This document shows, piece by piece, positions 21,846 through 32,070 of a stretch of DNA of 64,000 nt. Source of the DNA: Eukaryota sp. TZLM1-RC. Taxonomy: Eukaryota > Metamonada: BaSk clade. The DNA lies in assembly GCA_040285825.1 (NCBI GenBank), contig JAUPSS010000011.1, positions 1 to 64,000 on the forward strand, in the 5' to 3' direction. The notes beneath the pieces were generated by a model that saw nothing but the letters and a program-made list of their open reading frames with translations, searched no databases and had not been told where the DNA came from. The translations under genes and the position numbers were made by a program. How positions within the stretch are numbered: the stretch's first letter is position 1; each line of letters starts with the position of its first letter.

Positions 21846-23801
21846 ATGTCAGACACCCCCTCTGTATCACGTGTATTCACTCGGTCTTGTGCACTTAACT
21901 CGCTGCTGACCCCTGCAGCGGTGCAACAAATTCGGACTGACCTTCCTGTGGTCACCGAGATTTGTCATGAAGCGTCTTTATTACTTCAATCTTTTCTTCT
22001 AAATTTTCCGTTGGCATCTAGAGGTTTAGTGGAACAGGATGTATGGTATCTGTTTATGACCGTCATCACCACTGGTTCTTTTCCAAAGCCTTCCACATCT
22101 AAAGGCCAACGCCAATTACTCCATATCTTTTACAATGGATTTCTTCCTGAATGCCCACAAGACAGGTCTCTTGTTTCATTGTGGGAAAATTCTTTAGTGC
22201 CTTACAGAAATTCATTCCATCTTTTCCTCAATGATTGGCTGCAGTCCCAGAACTGTAATTTTATCAATAGAAAAGGGCTTTCTTCTTATCTTGCCTGTCG
22301 TGCTCGTCAATTGGCCTCCAACGTTAAGACATGTTTACCCAAAATTTGTCAATCCTGGACAAAAAACTTTATTCGTGCTCATTGTAGAGCCCTGAATAAA
22401 ACAAATGTCTTTGCAAATAATATTCTTTCACTTTTGCCAGATGAACTACTAGCCCAACCCGAGGAAGTAGTAGTTGATTCTGTTCTTGAATACCTCATCA
22501 ATTTCAATTTGAATAATTCAAGAGAAAGATTTTTTTATTGAATGCATGTAGGTTTATCTTGAATCTCTTTCAAAGATTTCCTACCACTGCCTCCCTACTG
22601 TCCTCACATGATAAAATCACTGTTTCATCAAAGGAAATTAGTGAGCTTTTTCTCTTCAATCTTAAAATTTCACAATACTTACTCACTTTCTTTTCTCATA
22701 TGCATTGCTGGAAGAAATTTAGAATAATACCTTTAGCTTCTCATAAAGGTTCTAAATTTATTGAGGTACCTTCACAAATTTTCCACTCTGTGAAAAAAAT
22801 TTCCAATTATTGAAGGATCATCTTCCAAAACAAAGTTTATCAAAAATACATGTCTGAAACGAGTATTCAAACAATGTCCTTACCAAAAATTCAATATCAA
22901 CAGAAAAAGTTTGAAAAATAGATTTAACAAAATTTTATTGAAAACTAATGGTAATGAACTGCTTTTGACCTTTGAAGGTAAAAATAATGACTCAGAAAAC
23001 ACAGATGAGCTGGATGAACCACCGAAAAAGAAAAGAAGATCAAAAAGTGAAATGAAAAGTGACCCTAATGCCAACAAAACCAAAGAAACACAGTTGAAGG
23101 GTACTAAAAAAATGCCCCGTCGAAGACGTAGACATCCAGTCGAAATTTTACCTGAAAGGCCCCTTATCGGCGTTGATCTTGGCCAATCAAGATTATGTGG
23201 TTACTTCTTAAATGATAATCAATGTGGAGTTATCCCTTGTCCAACTGGCAGAAGATACATGACAAAAAATTCACCCAGTAAACACTCTCCCAACCAATAT
23301 TCCGTTCAAAATTTCAACCAATATTTGAACCATTGGAATTTGGTCAGGAGGAAAGTGTATTTGGAAAGTAATCGCCAGAAATGGAAAATAATTAAATTTG
23401 ATAACCGCAGACGAAAAGAGAGACGGTTCAGAGAGAGTCTCAACAAATTTCAAAGGCTGGCTGGACATCCTGAAAAACTCTATCTTGCTGTGGGTTCTGC
23501 TAATTTCCCTTCTCATTGCCGAAAAGTCAATCGATATGGATCAGCAAGGGCTTTCAGAAAATGGTTGTGTTATCAAAAGGACGTGAAGCACTTGTCAACC
23601 AGTGAATTTAATACAAGCAAAATGTCAAGTTGTTGCATGGCCGAGAATATTCAAGCAGGCTCATGGCAGATGCGTATTTGTACTGAGTGTCAAATAGTAT
23701 ATGACAGAGATATTTCCGCTGCAAAAAATATTCAAATTAAGAAGAAAGCGGAATTGTGGCCGGAAAGATACATTTGCCCAGATGCTCTGCTGAGGAGATG
23801 A
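21846..23801 (+). pseudogene. Fanzor (eukaryotic TnpB-like RuvC nuclease), family D, two frame shifts
   Basis: RNA-guided nuclease relative. The N-terminal frame (21846-22541) has the helical start found in Fanzor proteins (QQIRTDLPVVTEICHEASLLL). Shifts in T7 near 22535 and A7 near 22800 separate it from the C-terminal frame (about 22815-23801). RuvC-I is LIGVDLGQSRLCG, with D at about 23172. Then come LAVGSANF, the TSEFNTSKMSSCC motif with the displaced glutamate typical of Fanzor, and a zinc pair CTEC followed by YDRDISAAKNI (RuvC-III). All catalytic positions are present. With only two homopolymer shifts over about 640 codons, this is the best-preserved Fanzor here, and the shifts could be assembly errors. 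The element ends are not visible. Confidence 0.88.
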
Positions 23802-24082
23802 ATAGGGAACATGAGCATACAGAAACAAAAACTTTTGAGACCGATCTACAAATACCTTAGTAGCATTTGGTAGATCCACTTAGATACATCAAGTCGCGAG
23901 GCTTTGTTCTGTGAATGCAGTAGGTGTATTCAAGCGAGGCAGCCCATTGATGAAGATCATGATTGTCTTTGTCAAATGATGCTACATGTCTCTTACAGCC
24001 TGTGAGTAGACATTGAGAAAGTTGAAAACAGGAGTGAATTTCACAGGGGAATGCATGATAAGTGAAATTCACAGTATCATAA
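23802..24082 (-). other. cysteine-rich open frame, uncertain
   Basis: A minus frame (about 24072-23857) contains AFPCEIHSCFQLSQC, LLTGCKRH and EYTYC, with Cys/His spacing like a treble-clef or TRAF-type finger. It has no ATG of its own and may be an exon of a longer gene or a relic. Confidence 0.3.
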
Positions 24083-24662
24083 TCACCATTCCCAATGCCA
24101 TTTCCACCTGATTCCCAAAATACCTTTTCTTACTCTTGACATCTTTTCACAAGACAGTTTATCTAAATCAAAGAACAATGCTTTTGAGGACATCAGGCTA
24201 TTATCTAGAATATTTGAAATATTTAAAAATTGAACAACATTATGAATTATCAAGTCCACATTTGTTTCTTCTTTTCTTACAAATATATTTAATAAAGAGA
24301 TTATCAACGTTTTAAGCCCAAATTTCGAGGCCAAGACCCTACTAACAAACTTTGAAAAAGGATTAGTTAGAGTATCAATAGAGAACATGGGTAACAAACA
24401 AGCTAACAGCTCCGAAATTTCGTGTAATATTCGAGAAAAGATCAGACCGAGATCAGGATCTGAATCTAAAAATTTGTTCAAAACATTGAAGTACGAAACT
24501 GTCAAGGTAATTACATTAGATTTGTCCGAATTCAGTTCAAAAGAACAATTCTGAAAAAAGCAAGAAAATACAAATGAATTGAAAAAGGGGGAAATGTAAA
24601 GACACATCGAATACCTGATCCACATCATGGCGGGAGAGAAAAGACTCCAAAAACCCTTAGAT
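24083..24662 (-). pseudogene. candidate spliced gene fragment, helical protein
   Basis: A 3' exon (24550-24083) encodes about 155 residues with hydrophobic helices (LGLIFSRILHEISELLACLL, LLNIFVRKEE). A 64-nt intron (24551-24614, GTATTC...TTTCAG) joins it in frame to an upstream exon ending FLSRHDVDQ|NCSF. Two codons further up the frame meets TAA. The composition suggests an armadillo/HEAT-like helical protein, but no family was recognised. The intron is longer than the others in this window. Confidence 0.35.
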
Positions 24663-24884
24663 ATGTGTTGCCCACTTGCAAGTAGTGTGGCTGTCTATGG
24701 AATCCTATTGTCCATGTTGTTGTCAATATGATTAATGTCGTAGATGAGTGTATTAAAGGAAATGAAAGAGCTTAAGTTTTCACCTGGGTATTTCATATGG
24801 AGTGCATTAAACTTTTCTAAACTCCACCATTTTCCATTCCTCCACTAACTTTTTTCCTTTTTATGTTGCAATGAAATTTTTATT

Positions 24885-25900
24885 CCTTTCTAGAAAATTG
24901 TTCCAATAACTTCTGGAAATCATTATTTTCTGACAAAGTTGACCTTACCTTGATGATTGAAACTAAAGATTTACCAAAGCTTTTAAGAACTGTTCCTAAA
25001 CTACAGAAGAATATCAATTATTTAGAAGCAGAATCACTGAACAACCAAATCAGCATGGCTAACAACCCAGTGATTTTTCTTTAAAATTATTTTTGTGTAC
25101 AGTGTGAATTCTTTTCCAAATAGATCATCTTGTTTGATAACACAAGTTCCTCGTCGTTTTGGATTTCTGCTTTCAGATATTCAATTTTTGATAGTCATGC
25201 GAATAAGACTTAATTTACCTCCTCCCCAATGCTTATCAAATAAGAAATGTAAATGTGGTGCTTATGGTTCTTTCGATCATCTAATTTTTTGTTGTATAAT
25301 CACTCAAAAAAGATCAATTATCCACAATGCAGATCGTGAATGTAGTTATGATCTATTTAAATGTGCTCCTCATCTGGTTCGATTTGAACCTCTGTTTGTT
25401 GAATAAAATTTCAGTTTGAGCCAAAAAGAAGGTGGTATTCAATGTGCATGGTATGATGGAACTGAGCTAATAGACAATTGTGCTACCGTATCTCCGTGAA
25501 AAAGAAGTATCAATTCTGACATGCAACATTGAGTCAAAGTTGCAGAACTTTCCAAGAAATCAGCACACGATGCCCTTTTACAACGTCTCAGTGGAGCAAG
25601 AGGCAGAAACATCAAATTGTCCAAGTTGTTATTTCAATTTTTTGGTACCCTTGGAACTGAAGGTCCCAATTGTTTAAATAATTCAAGAAAATTGCTCAAA
25701 AAAAGTGGTGGTACATTCGATTTGTTAATTTGGAAGAACAGAATTGTATTGTCGTTATTGAAAGCCTTTCCGCGTTGTATAAACTCAATTTTGAATAACA
25801 TTACGGAGTTTTATAACATGCTAGATGCTATGCAAGTGAATAGCGAAATTCTTCCGTCATTTAATTGATGGGGTTTGAGTAGGTAAAAGCATTAGTTAAG
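24885..25900 (+). mobile_element. decayed LINE copy (plus)
   Basis: Broken frames retain the zinc motif CKCGAYGSFDHLIFC in a MRIRLNLPPP context (25095-25406) and the 3' tail FFGTLGTEG...WKNRIVLSLLKAF (25617-25868), both seen in the other LINE copies. It ends near 25900. Confidence 0.75.
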
Positions 25901-26171
25901 GTTTTTGGTTGAGATTTAAAACGTATCTGTTCCAGAACTTAATTTCATTAAAGAGAATGGAACAAACGTATTTGAGCCTCTTTAAACTGTATTGGGTGAT
26001 TCTGACCCAGTAGAAATGTGGAAATTGCTGGTGATCAAATGTTAATTGATGATTTTTTGTTTTTTCAATTTCATGAATTTTAAAAAACCAGTGTATTACG
26101 AACATACAATGTAACTCAACAATAAGCAACATTTTATATGCAAGACACAACCATATATAAGACAATATTTT

Positions 26172-26470
26172 TTAATTGAAGGAGCTGATCTGATGAAAGA
26201 AGAAGATAAATGAAAAATTCACTCGACACGTGATTGACAAAAAGAACATAATGACAAGTGTCACAGCTATAATAGAAAAGTCAAGAGTTCCACCAAGATC
26301 ACTAACGAGCTCAAACTCAGTTGAGCGAGGAGTGGAAGGTTCTTCGTCAGAGAGGGAAGGGAATGGGAAGAAAAATACAACGGATGTTGTGATGTTCGAG
26401 AAATAGGTGTGTGCAAAAGGTTGGTGACGTGTTTGGGCTGAGATGAAACAGAATGAAGGAATTAACTTGT
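26172..26470 (-). CDS. divergent small membrane-protein ORF beside Fanzor family B, copy 1
   Basis: The minus frame encodes PFPSLSDEEPSTPRSTEFE, then DLGGTLDFSIIAV and a hydrophobic stretch VTLVIMFFLSITC, so one probable membrane segment near the C terminus. An equivalent ORF lies on the other side of the second full family-B Fanzor (52772-52930), with shared residues DEEP, PRST and DLGGT..FSII. A 38-nt GTTTCACAAG...CATCTCAG interval upstream looks like an intron. The ATG of the other copy is ACG here, so the start is unclear. It is either an element-borne gene or captured host DNA. Family not recognised. Confidence 0.5.
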
Positions 26471-26540
26471 GAAACTTTATGCTAACTTGTTGAATCCGCA
26501 AACACCCTAGATTAAACGAACAACTACTGTGACTTACCAC

Positions 26541-28158
26541 AACTTGACCAGATTACTATTTTTGGAAAAGACAATCATTAAAGCAGCTCCAGTTTCCGTT
26601 ATAAATGTCTTTATTTATCAGTTTGTGCATGTTTTATTGTTTTGTGGATGTAAGAAGTTGAAAATAAACCAAATTTTAAAAGTAATTGAAACTCAGAAAT
26701 CAGTCATTTCTGATTGTCTATGCACCTTCTACTTCCAGTAAGGTCTATGAAGTCATGGGCACGTGCCTGTTCTCTTGATCAGTTCTTTGAGCAGCGAATA
26801 TGTGACTCTGTTGATGGACAGCTGACCAAGGTGACCTCCATGGCTCACTTGGGCAGTTTGCTGGTCAGAGTTTTTGGTGTACGCTTCCCTGAAAACAGTA
26901 CTTTCCTGACTCAAAATCAATTGTTGATCCAGTGTCTTGACTTTGTGCCGGTCTCTGAGCCAAAAGTCAGACATCCAGTCCACAGACCTGGCAAAGGTCG
27001 TGTGTACGAGAAGCTCCAGAGACTCTTTGCATCATGACCGCTTGCTGGCTTGTTCATGTCAAGAAAAGTCGTAATCATGCACTACCCATAGTAGACCTCT
27101 CCAACAACTGATGGATGCAAGGTGCCGCCAGCTGCAGGACAACTACCGGCAGTTTCTAGCTGATGGTCTTGTGTCTTGGAAGCTCAACTTATTTCGCATG
27201 TTTGCAGTTGGTCATAACTGCCCTGCACCAGCAATTTACGCTGGTTCTGTACTCCCCAACAACACGAATTTTCAGGAACCTCTTCTGTTTTGTTTCAACA
27301 CACACCATACATTGGCTACTTGTCTATTTTACTTATTGGTTGGAGATCCGCAAAGGTAAAACACTCTTATTTCTTCTCGAAAAGTGACCCTCAATCAATC
27401 AAACAGTACCTACATTTTTCGTTGCTGATTAACTATCCAAAACCACCTCGAGCAAGCCTTTCCACATAGCTTCACACGACAGAGACTCACCCCCTACCGC
27501 TAGTTTGAAGCCTGCTTTTATCCCTTTTCCACAGAGGTTCTCAACCACTTTATCACCAAAAACAGATCAAAAACACCCACTCATCAATAGATGTTTATGA
27601 CGTGCAGAAATTGAACCATTACCTGCTTGAAATATCAACTATCGGTGAGAATAAGGACTATGAAGGTAATAACGTAAGACGATCATTGCTAAAGCAGCAA
27701 TTATATCTGAGTGCTCGAAAAGAATTGAGGAGAAACACAATTGACTTCTTTATAGGAAAACAGAAAAGATTCAGCTCAATGATTAACCAAGTGAAAAAAT
27801 TTGCAGACAGTCGAGAGTAAAGTTGTGGTTTGGCAATGGAGGTGGTACATCACGTCAAAAAGTGAAAACACCACGTAAGGCGTTTCTCAAGTTGTTACAA
27901 TGTTCATTTGCTAATGTCAAGATCGTAGATGAATACATGACATCTGCAAAGGTGAAGTGCTGCAAGATGCTACACCAAAAGATCTATCGAGAAATTGATG
28001 GTGAAGTTAAAGTTCACACAGCCTATTTCAGTTGTCGGGAATGTAATCACGTTTGGTCTAGAGACATTTCTGCATCACTAAATCGGCTAGAAATTGCAAT
28101 TAGGGAGCACTACTATGGAATAAGACCAGAAGCGTTTCAGAGACCACAAAAAAACTAG
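26541..28158 (+). pseudogene. Fanzor family B, copy 1, internally deleted and frame-broken
   Basis: Aligns with the copy at 50636-52650. Frames at 26714-27037, 27111-27359, 27602-27820 and 27823-28158 cover the N-terminal helical part and the C-terminal RuvC part. About 410 bp between roughly 27575 and 27580 are missing relative to the other copy, and these contain the RuvC-I region. The C-terminal part keeps VDEYMTSAKVKCC (displaced glutamate and zinc ligands), CREC and WSRDISASLN (RuvC-III). Because RuvC-I is gone, the product cannot be a working nuclease. Confidence 0.85.
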
Positions 28159-28288
28159 CTTCAAAGCTACGTATTGTTCTAGAGGAGAAATGGGCTCACT
28201 GAGATTGGTGGCCAACTATTCGAGGATTCTGAAACGTCTGTGGACGATCTCACCAAGGATGAAAGTTCTTGGAATAAGTTTGAATGAT
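28159..28288 (+). ncRNA. candidate Fanzor guide-RNA/right-end region, family B copy 1
   Basis: 130 bp after the Fanzor stop. It differs from the equivalent region of the other copy (50635-50506) at three bases, whereas adjoining coding DNA differs by roughly 8% over about 210 bp. In TnpB and Fanzor systems the guide RNA overlaps the 3' end of the gene and the element end. The shared sequence stops at GTTTGAATGAT. No structure has been computed. Confidence 0.45.
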
Positions 28289-28317
28289 GCTTGAAGAAAG
28301 TATGCATTTCAAATGAA

Positions 28318-28455
28318 ACCAACAACTTATAATTAATCTCCTCCAAAATAAAACAACTAGATAACGCTCTCTCATAGTGAGATCTGAGAGAACGCAGTGC
28401 TGCATCAGACCATCTACGACTTCCCCCTAAAAGAGGAAAAAACAATTCCATTCTG
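28318..28455 (-). mobile_element. LINE 3' end fragment (minus)
   Basis: Matches the 3' end of the LINE at 56340-57175, including CTATGAGAGAGCG and the final TTTTGGAGGAGATTAATT stretch. It follows family-B copy 1 directly. Confidence 0.65.
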
Positions 28456-28742
28456 AGATCAGCATTCCATCGGAGTGAAACTCAAAGACTTTTAGTATTA
28501 ATTAGGTTGTTGTAACAATTGTCCAAGCTAATCATTATGAGCACATCAGTGTAGTTCTTTGTCTTTTGGTAACCCGATATTGATTGTTTGCTCAATGTAT
28601 CATGATTTGTGGTATGGCGTACGAAATTACGGAAGATTCTTCTCTTATTGGATCAACGTTAATGATGATAGCTGATCTAATGCAAAACAAAGGAATCATT
28701 AAAACAAACGACTCCCATAACAAAGCAAATATGTATTGGTCT

Positions 28743-28934
28743 TTATTCATCAACATCTTCGGCGAAGGGTCCAGGGTTCATGGACTTCCACATTGTTTTA
28801 TAACTTTCGCTTGGAACAAAATGCCATTCACTAGTTCGAATTGGAAGTTTGATAGCCCCTACAGTAGCAAGTGATAACAGTACAAAGATAAACACTAGCG
28901 TAAGATCTAGGGATAACAGTATGCTAACCAGCAT
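28743..28934 (-). CDS. candidate small membrane protein, 63 aa
   Basis: An ATG frame on the minus strand begins MLVSILLSLDLTLVFIFVLL, a single hydrophobic segment, and ends in a polar tail with KTMWKSMNPGPFAEDVDE before TAA. It could be a whole small single-pass protein or the last exon of a larger gene. An overlapping plus frame (28584-28874) has no such organised composition. Not recognised. Confidence 0.4.
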   Translation of the reverse strand: MLVSILLSLDLTLVFIFVLLSLATVGAIKLPIRTSEWHFVPSESYKTMWKSMNPGPFAEDVDE

Positions 28935-29442
28935 TGATAGCACTCAGAAGAACAAGCGGATATCTTGTCAGTCATATTTGAAGCCTGCAGTGTTTTTTTT
29001 GCTGAAGCATGATCTGAAACCCAATACTATTAGTTTTTGATGAGATTCTGAAGTTCTTGTGTCATCGTTCTATAATTAACGGATAAGATTCAAAAACTGA
29101 TGGACTGTATTGGACAATATGTCTTTCACAAATGACAGAATAGATCTTCCAGATACAATGGCAGAAGTTGACACATGAAAGTTACACAAAGACTCAAAAA
29201 TGCAGTAAATTGTGTTCTTTGAGCAAGCTTTACTATATATAATGAAAATAATAGCACAACAGAGTAGTATTAAACATGGATGGTGTAACACACTTATAGA
29301 ATGAAATGAAGAATGTCCTGGAGAAGCTGACTTCATTCACTACATCACTAGTGAAAAGTATTTAAAAAGGCAGTTTGCCTTACTTTTTGCTCAATCGTTC
29401 CTTCTATCTTTTTGGGCCAGTTTTCGGATTCCAATTATAATT
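28935..29442. other. spacer upstream of the plus-strand SLC6-like gene
   Basis: No supported gene. It presumably holds the promoter of the transporter. Confidence 0.4.
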
Positions 29443-30896
29443 ATGAAGGGTGCAGAACCACTATTAGGCAAGACACACATTCCGATGTTTACCCAGGATA
29501 GTCCTGAGTCTCCCAAGCCCATTCGTCAACGCTTTAAAAGCGAACGATCTTTTGTTTTATCCTTGTCAGCAGCTGCTGTGGGATTGGGTAACTTGTGGCG
29601 ATTTCCCTACATTGTGGGACTGAATGGTGGTGGATCTTATGTACTTGCTCAGATCATTGCTATGTTGTTGGTGAGCTTCCCCTTGATGTGGCTCTCAATT
29701 GCTGCTGGTCGATTATCGCAAAAAAATGTTGTACATTGTTACGGTCAAGTTCATAAGGCTGCCAAGGTTTACGGTTGGTTTGTGGTACTGCTCACCATTG
29801 CTATTACATCTTACTATCTCGTAGTCACTGGATGGTGCTTAGGTTACGCCGTTGATGCTGTCAATAATTCATTGGTTGTTTTCAAACAGTTTTCCTCTGG
29901 ATATAAGTCTTTGTATTACTTTGTTGTAGTGGCAATCACTGCTCCTCTGGTTTTGGTTAAGGGTGTTGATGCTTTGCAAAAAAGTTCTCGCATCCTAATG
30001 CCTATTCTTATGCTGATTATGCTTTCATTGGTTACAGTTGCAACTCAAACTGATGGATGGTCCCGTGCTGTTGCTTATTTGGTTCGCTTTGATGTGTCTC
30101 GCCTGAAAAGTGTTGATCTCTGGGTATTTGCTCTAGGACAAGCCTTCTACACTGTCGTGTATGTTTATTTTGTCATAAATTAAACACAGTGTTGGTCAAG
30201 GGTTAGTTGATGAAATACTAATCAAAGCTTCCTCGAATGTTATGGCTCCTATATCCCAGAAAAGACACATGTTCCCCGTGCTGCTTTAATTGTAAGTTCT
30301 ACAGAATTTATGGTTTCTTTACTTTCAGGTTTTTTCATGTTTCCATTTATCTTCGCACTGGATCTAGAACCCACTGCTGGTAGTGAGCTTGCATTTAACA
30401 CCCTTCCTCTGGTTTTTAAATCTTTGACTGGTGGATATTGGCTAGGAATCATGTTCTTCATGTTGTTCTTTTTGGCAGCATTCAGTTCATGTATTGCAGG
30501 TTTGTTTTTACTTTTCTCATTATAGGGCTCAAGGTAATTATCTCTGCTGTCGAGGAAGAATTTAAACTCAAACCAAAGATGGCTGTTTTGGTTGTTGGTT
30601 TTCTAATGCTTGTTTTGGGAACTCCATCAGCCCTTTCGTCAACACCCTTACAATTAAAAATAGGTGACGAAAGTGTTTTGGACTTTGTGGATAGATTCAC
30701 AGGAACAACAATGGTTATCTTTTCCGGTTTTTTCGGAGCCTTTATTCTTACTTGGTTTATTCCAAAGCACAAGATTCATAGAGCTCTCGGGGTGGAACAT
30801 CGGTGGTGGACCGACTTTATATATGTTATTGGGCGCTGGTCACCTATTTTTGTTTTGATTTTTGTTGTCGTACGTTTTGTTCTGAGTCTTGTTTGA
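29443..30896 (+). CDS. sodium:neurotransmitter symporter family (SLC6/NSS-like) transporter, 456 aa, four exons
   Basis: Paralogue of the minus-strand gene at 16818-18346. Exons 29443-30158, 30190-30201 (12 nt), 30228-30499 and 30526-30896 give 457 codons. The introns are 31 nt (30159-30189), 26 nt (30202-30227) and 26 nt (30500-30525). TM1 carries GLGNLWRFPYIVGLNGGGSYV-type sequence, uninterrupted here. Later segments (YLECYGSYIPEKTH in the paralogue, FLECYGSYIPEKTH here) and the last 150 residues are almost identical between the two. The N terminus (LLGKTHIPMFTQD) is also shared. It is expected in a membrane, driving solute uptake with Na+; the substrate is unknown. The two copies lie in opposite orientation about 11 kb apart. 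Confidence 0.92.
30190..30201 (+). other. 12-nt microexon of the SLC6-like gene (plus copy)
   Basis: TGTTGGTCAAGG between a 31-nt and a 26-nt intron. It encodes VGQG, as in the other copy. Without it the frame runs into TAA at 30181. Confidence 0.9.
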
Positions 30897-31324
30897 ATTT
30901 CCTTGAGTGAAAGGTCTATAGCATGTGTGTTTTACTTTATTACATTTCTCTACAATAAACACTTACTAAGCATTAATTATTCTAAGATCTATTACCTGAA
31001 TCAGGTCATAATAAGTCAATAAAACTCTCAATCAAAACACACCTAAATGTTTTTAACCTATTGTTCAAAGGTCAAATATGATAATACAAATTCCAAAGAG
31101 CTGTCAAAAATTTGAAGGTGTTCTGCGTTTGGAATTTGCTCATTCCAATACAAAATTCTACCTCTTTTTTCCTAATGAGAATGATTTCTGTTACCAAACA
31201 ATTTTGTTACAAACCATCCTGGCCATATCAGTTTTAATTTACTTTGATCGGGATTGGGAGAAACAATCAGGAGTAATACGCTGTACTCTAATCGAATATC
31301 GCTGATTCAAACTCTTGAGAAATT
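30897..31324. other. spacer, nothing recognised
   Basis: Downstream of the transporter. A 75-codon frame (31078-31305) has no family motif. Confidence 0.4.
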
Positions 31325-31757
31325 GGTAATTTTGATCATGGCCGTTGTCTACATCATAGCCGCTTGCTATCTTGTTCATTGTCAAGAACAGGTCATAATC
31401 ATGCACTACCCACTAGTAGGCCTCTACAATAACTAGTAGATGCAAAATGCCGCCAGCTACAAGGCAACTAGCAGCAGCTTCTTGCTGATGGTCTTGTGTC
31501 TTGGAAGCTCAACTTCTTCGGCTTGTATGCAATTGGATCAGCCACTTATGCTGGCTCTGTACTTCAAAACATCACGAACTGTCGGGAATCTCTTCCTTCT
31601 TGGTTCAACACACACCGTACAATGCCTGTCACTCTGTTTAACTTCATGGTTGGTAATCCTCAAAGGTACAACACTCTTCTTTCTTCCCGAAAAGTGAGCC
31701 TTAATCAAGGGAACAGTACCTACATCTTTCGTTGCGGATTAACAATCTAAAACCACT
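31325..31757 (+). mobile_element. Fanzor family B fragment, N-terminal half
   Basis: Collinear with the middle of copies 26541-28158 and 50636-52650: GTCAAGAACAGGTCATAATC, GCCGCCAGCTAC and CTTGTGTCTTGGAAGCTCAAC words, and the FRCGLTI end. Truncated on both sides and frame-broken. No RuvC part remains. Confidence 0.8.
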
Positions 31758-31975
31758 GGAAATTGATTTTGAAATGATTGTAAAGAGAAGAACTAACAGA
31801 CCTTTCAACAGATTTTTTTGGCAAATAGAATTGTGTTTTCTATTTTTAAGGGGATGTTGAAGATAGTTTATGACGCTTTGCTTTCTCTCGGATCTCACTA
31901 TCAGGGAGTTGCATCCAGTTGTTTTGTTTTGGGGGAGATGGATTATTTTGATGTTGAGTTATAAGTTTTCTAATA
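31758..31975 (+). mobile_element. LINE 3' end fragment (plus)
   Basis: GGGGATGTTGAAGATAGTTTATGACGC...GGATCTCACTATCAGGGAGTTGCATCC...GGGGGAGATGGATTATTTTGATGTTGAG matches the 3' end of the minus-strand LINE at 56340-57175. It follows the Fanzor fragment directly. Confidence 0.75.
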
Positions 31976-32070
31976 AATCAATATATTTCAAAAAGTTTCA
32001 ATCTGCTTAACAACACAACCCTTGCTGAGCAACCTAGCTTCCTACCAACAAACACAATGTCATTTTTGAT

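Noticed and set aside
22880-23083. Minus-strand Ser/Leu-rich frame
   Set aside because: Antisense to the basic, Lys-rich part of the family-D Fanzor.
23802-24082. Extending the family-D Fanzor downstream
   Set aside because: The frame ends at a stop after the RuvC-III/zinc region as in other Fanzor proteins, and the following DNA has a Cys-rich frame on the other strand without Fanzor motifs.
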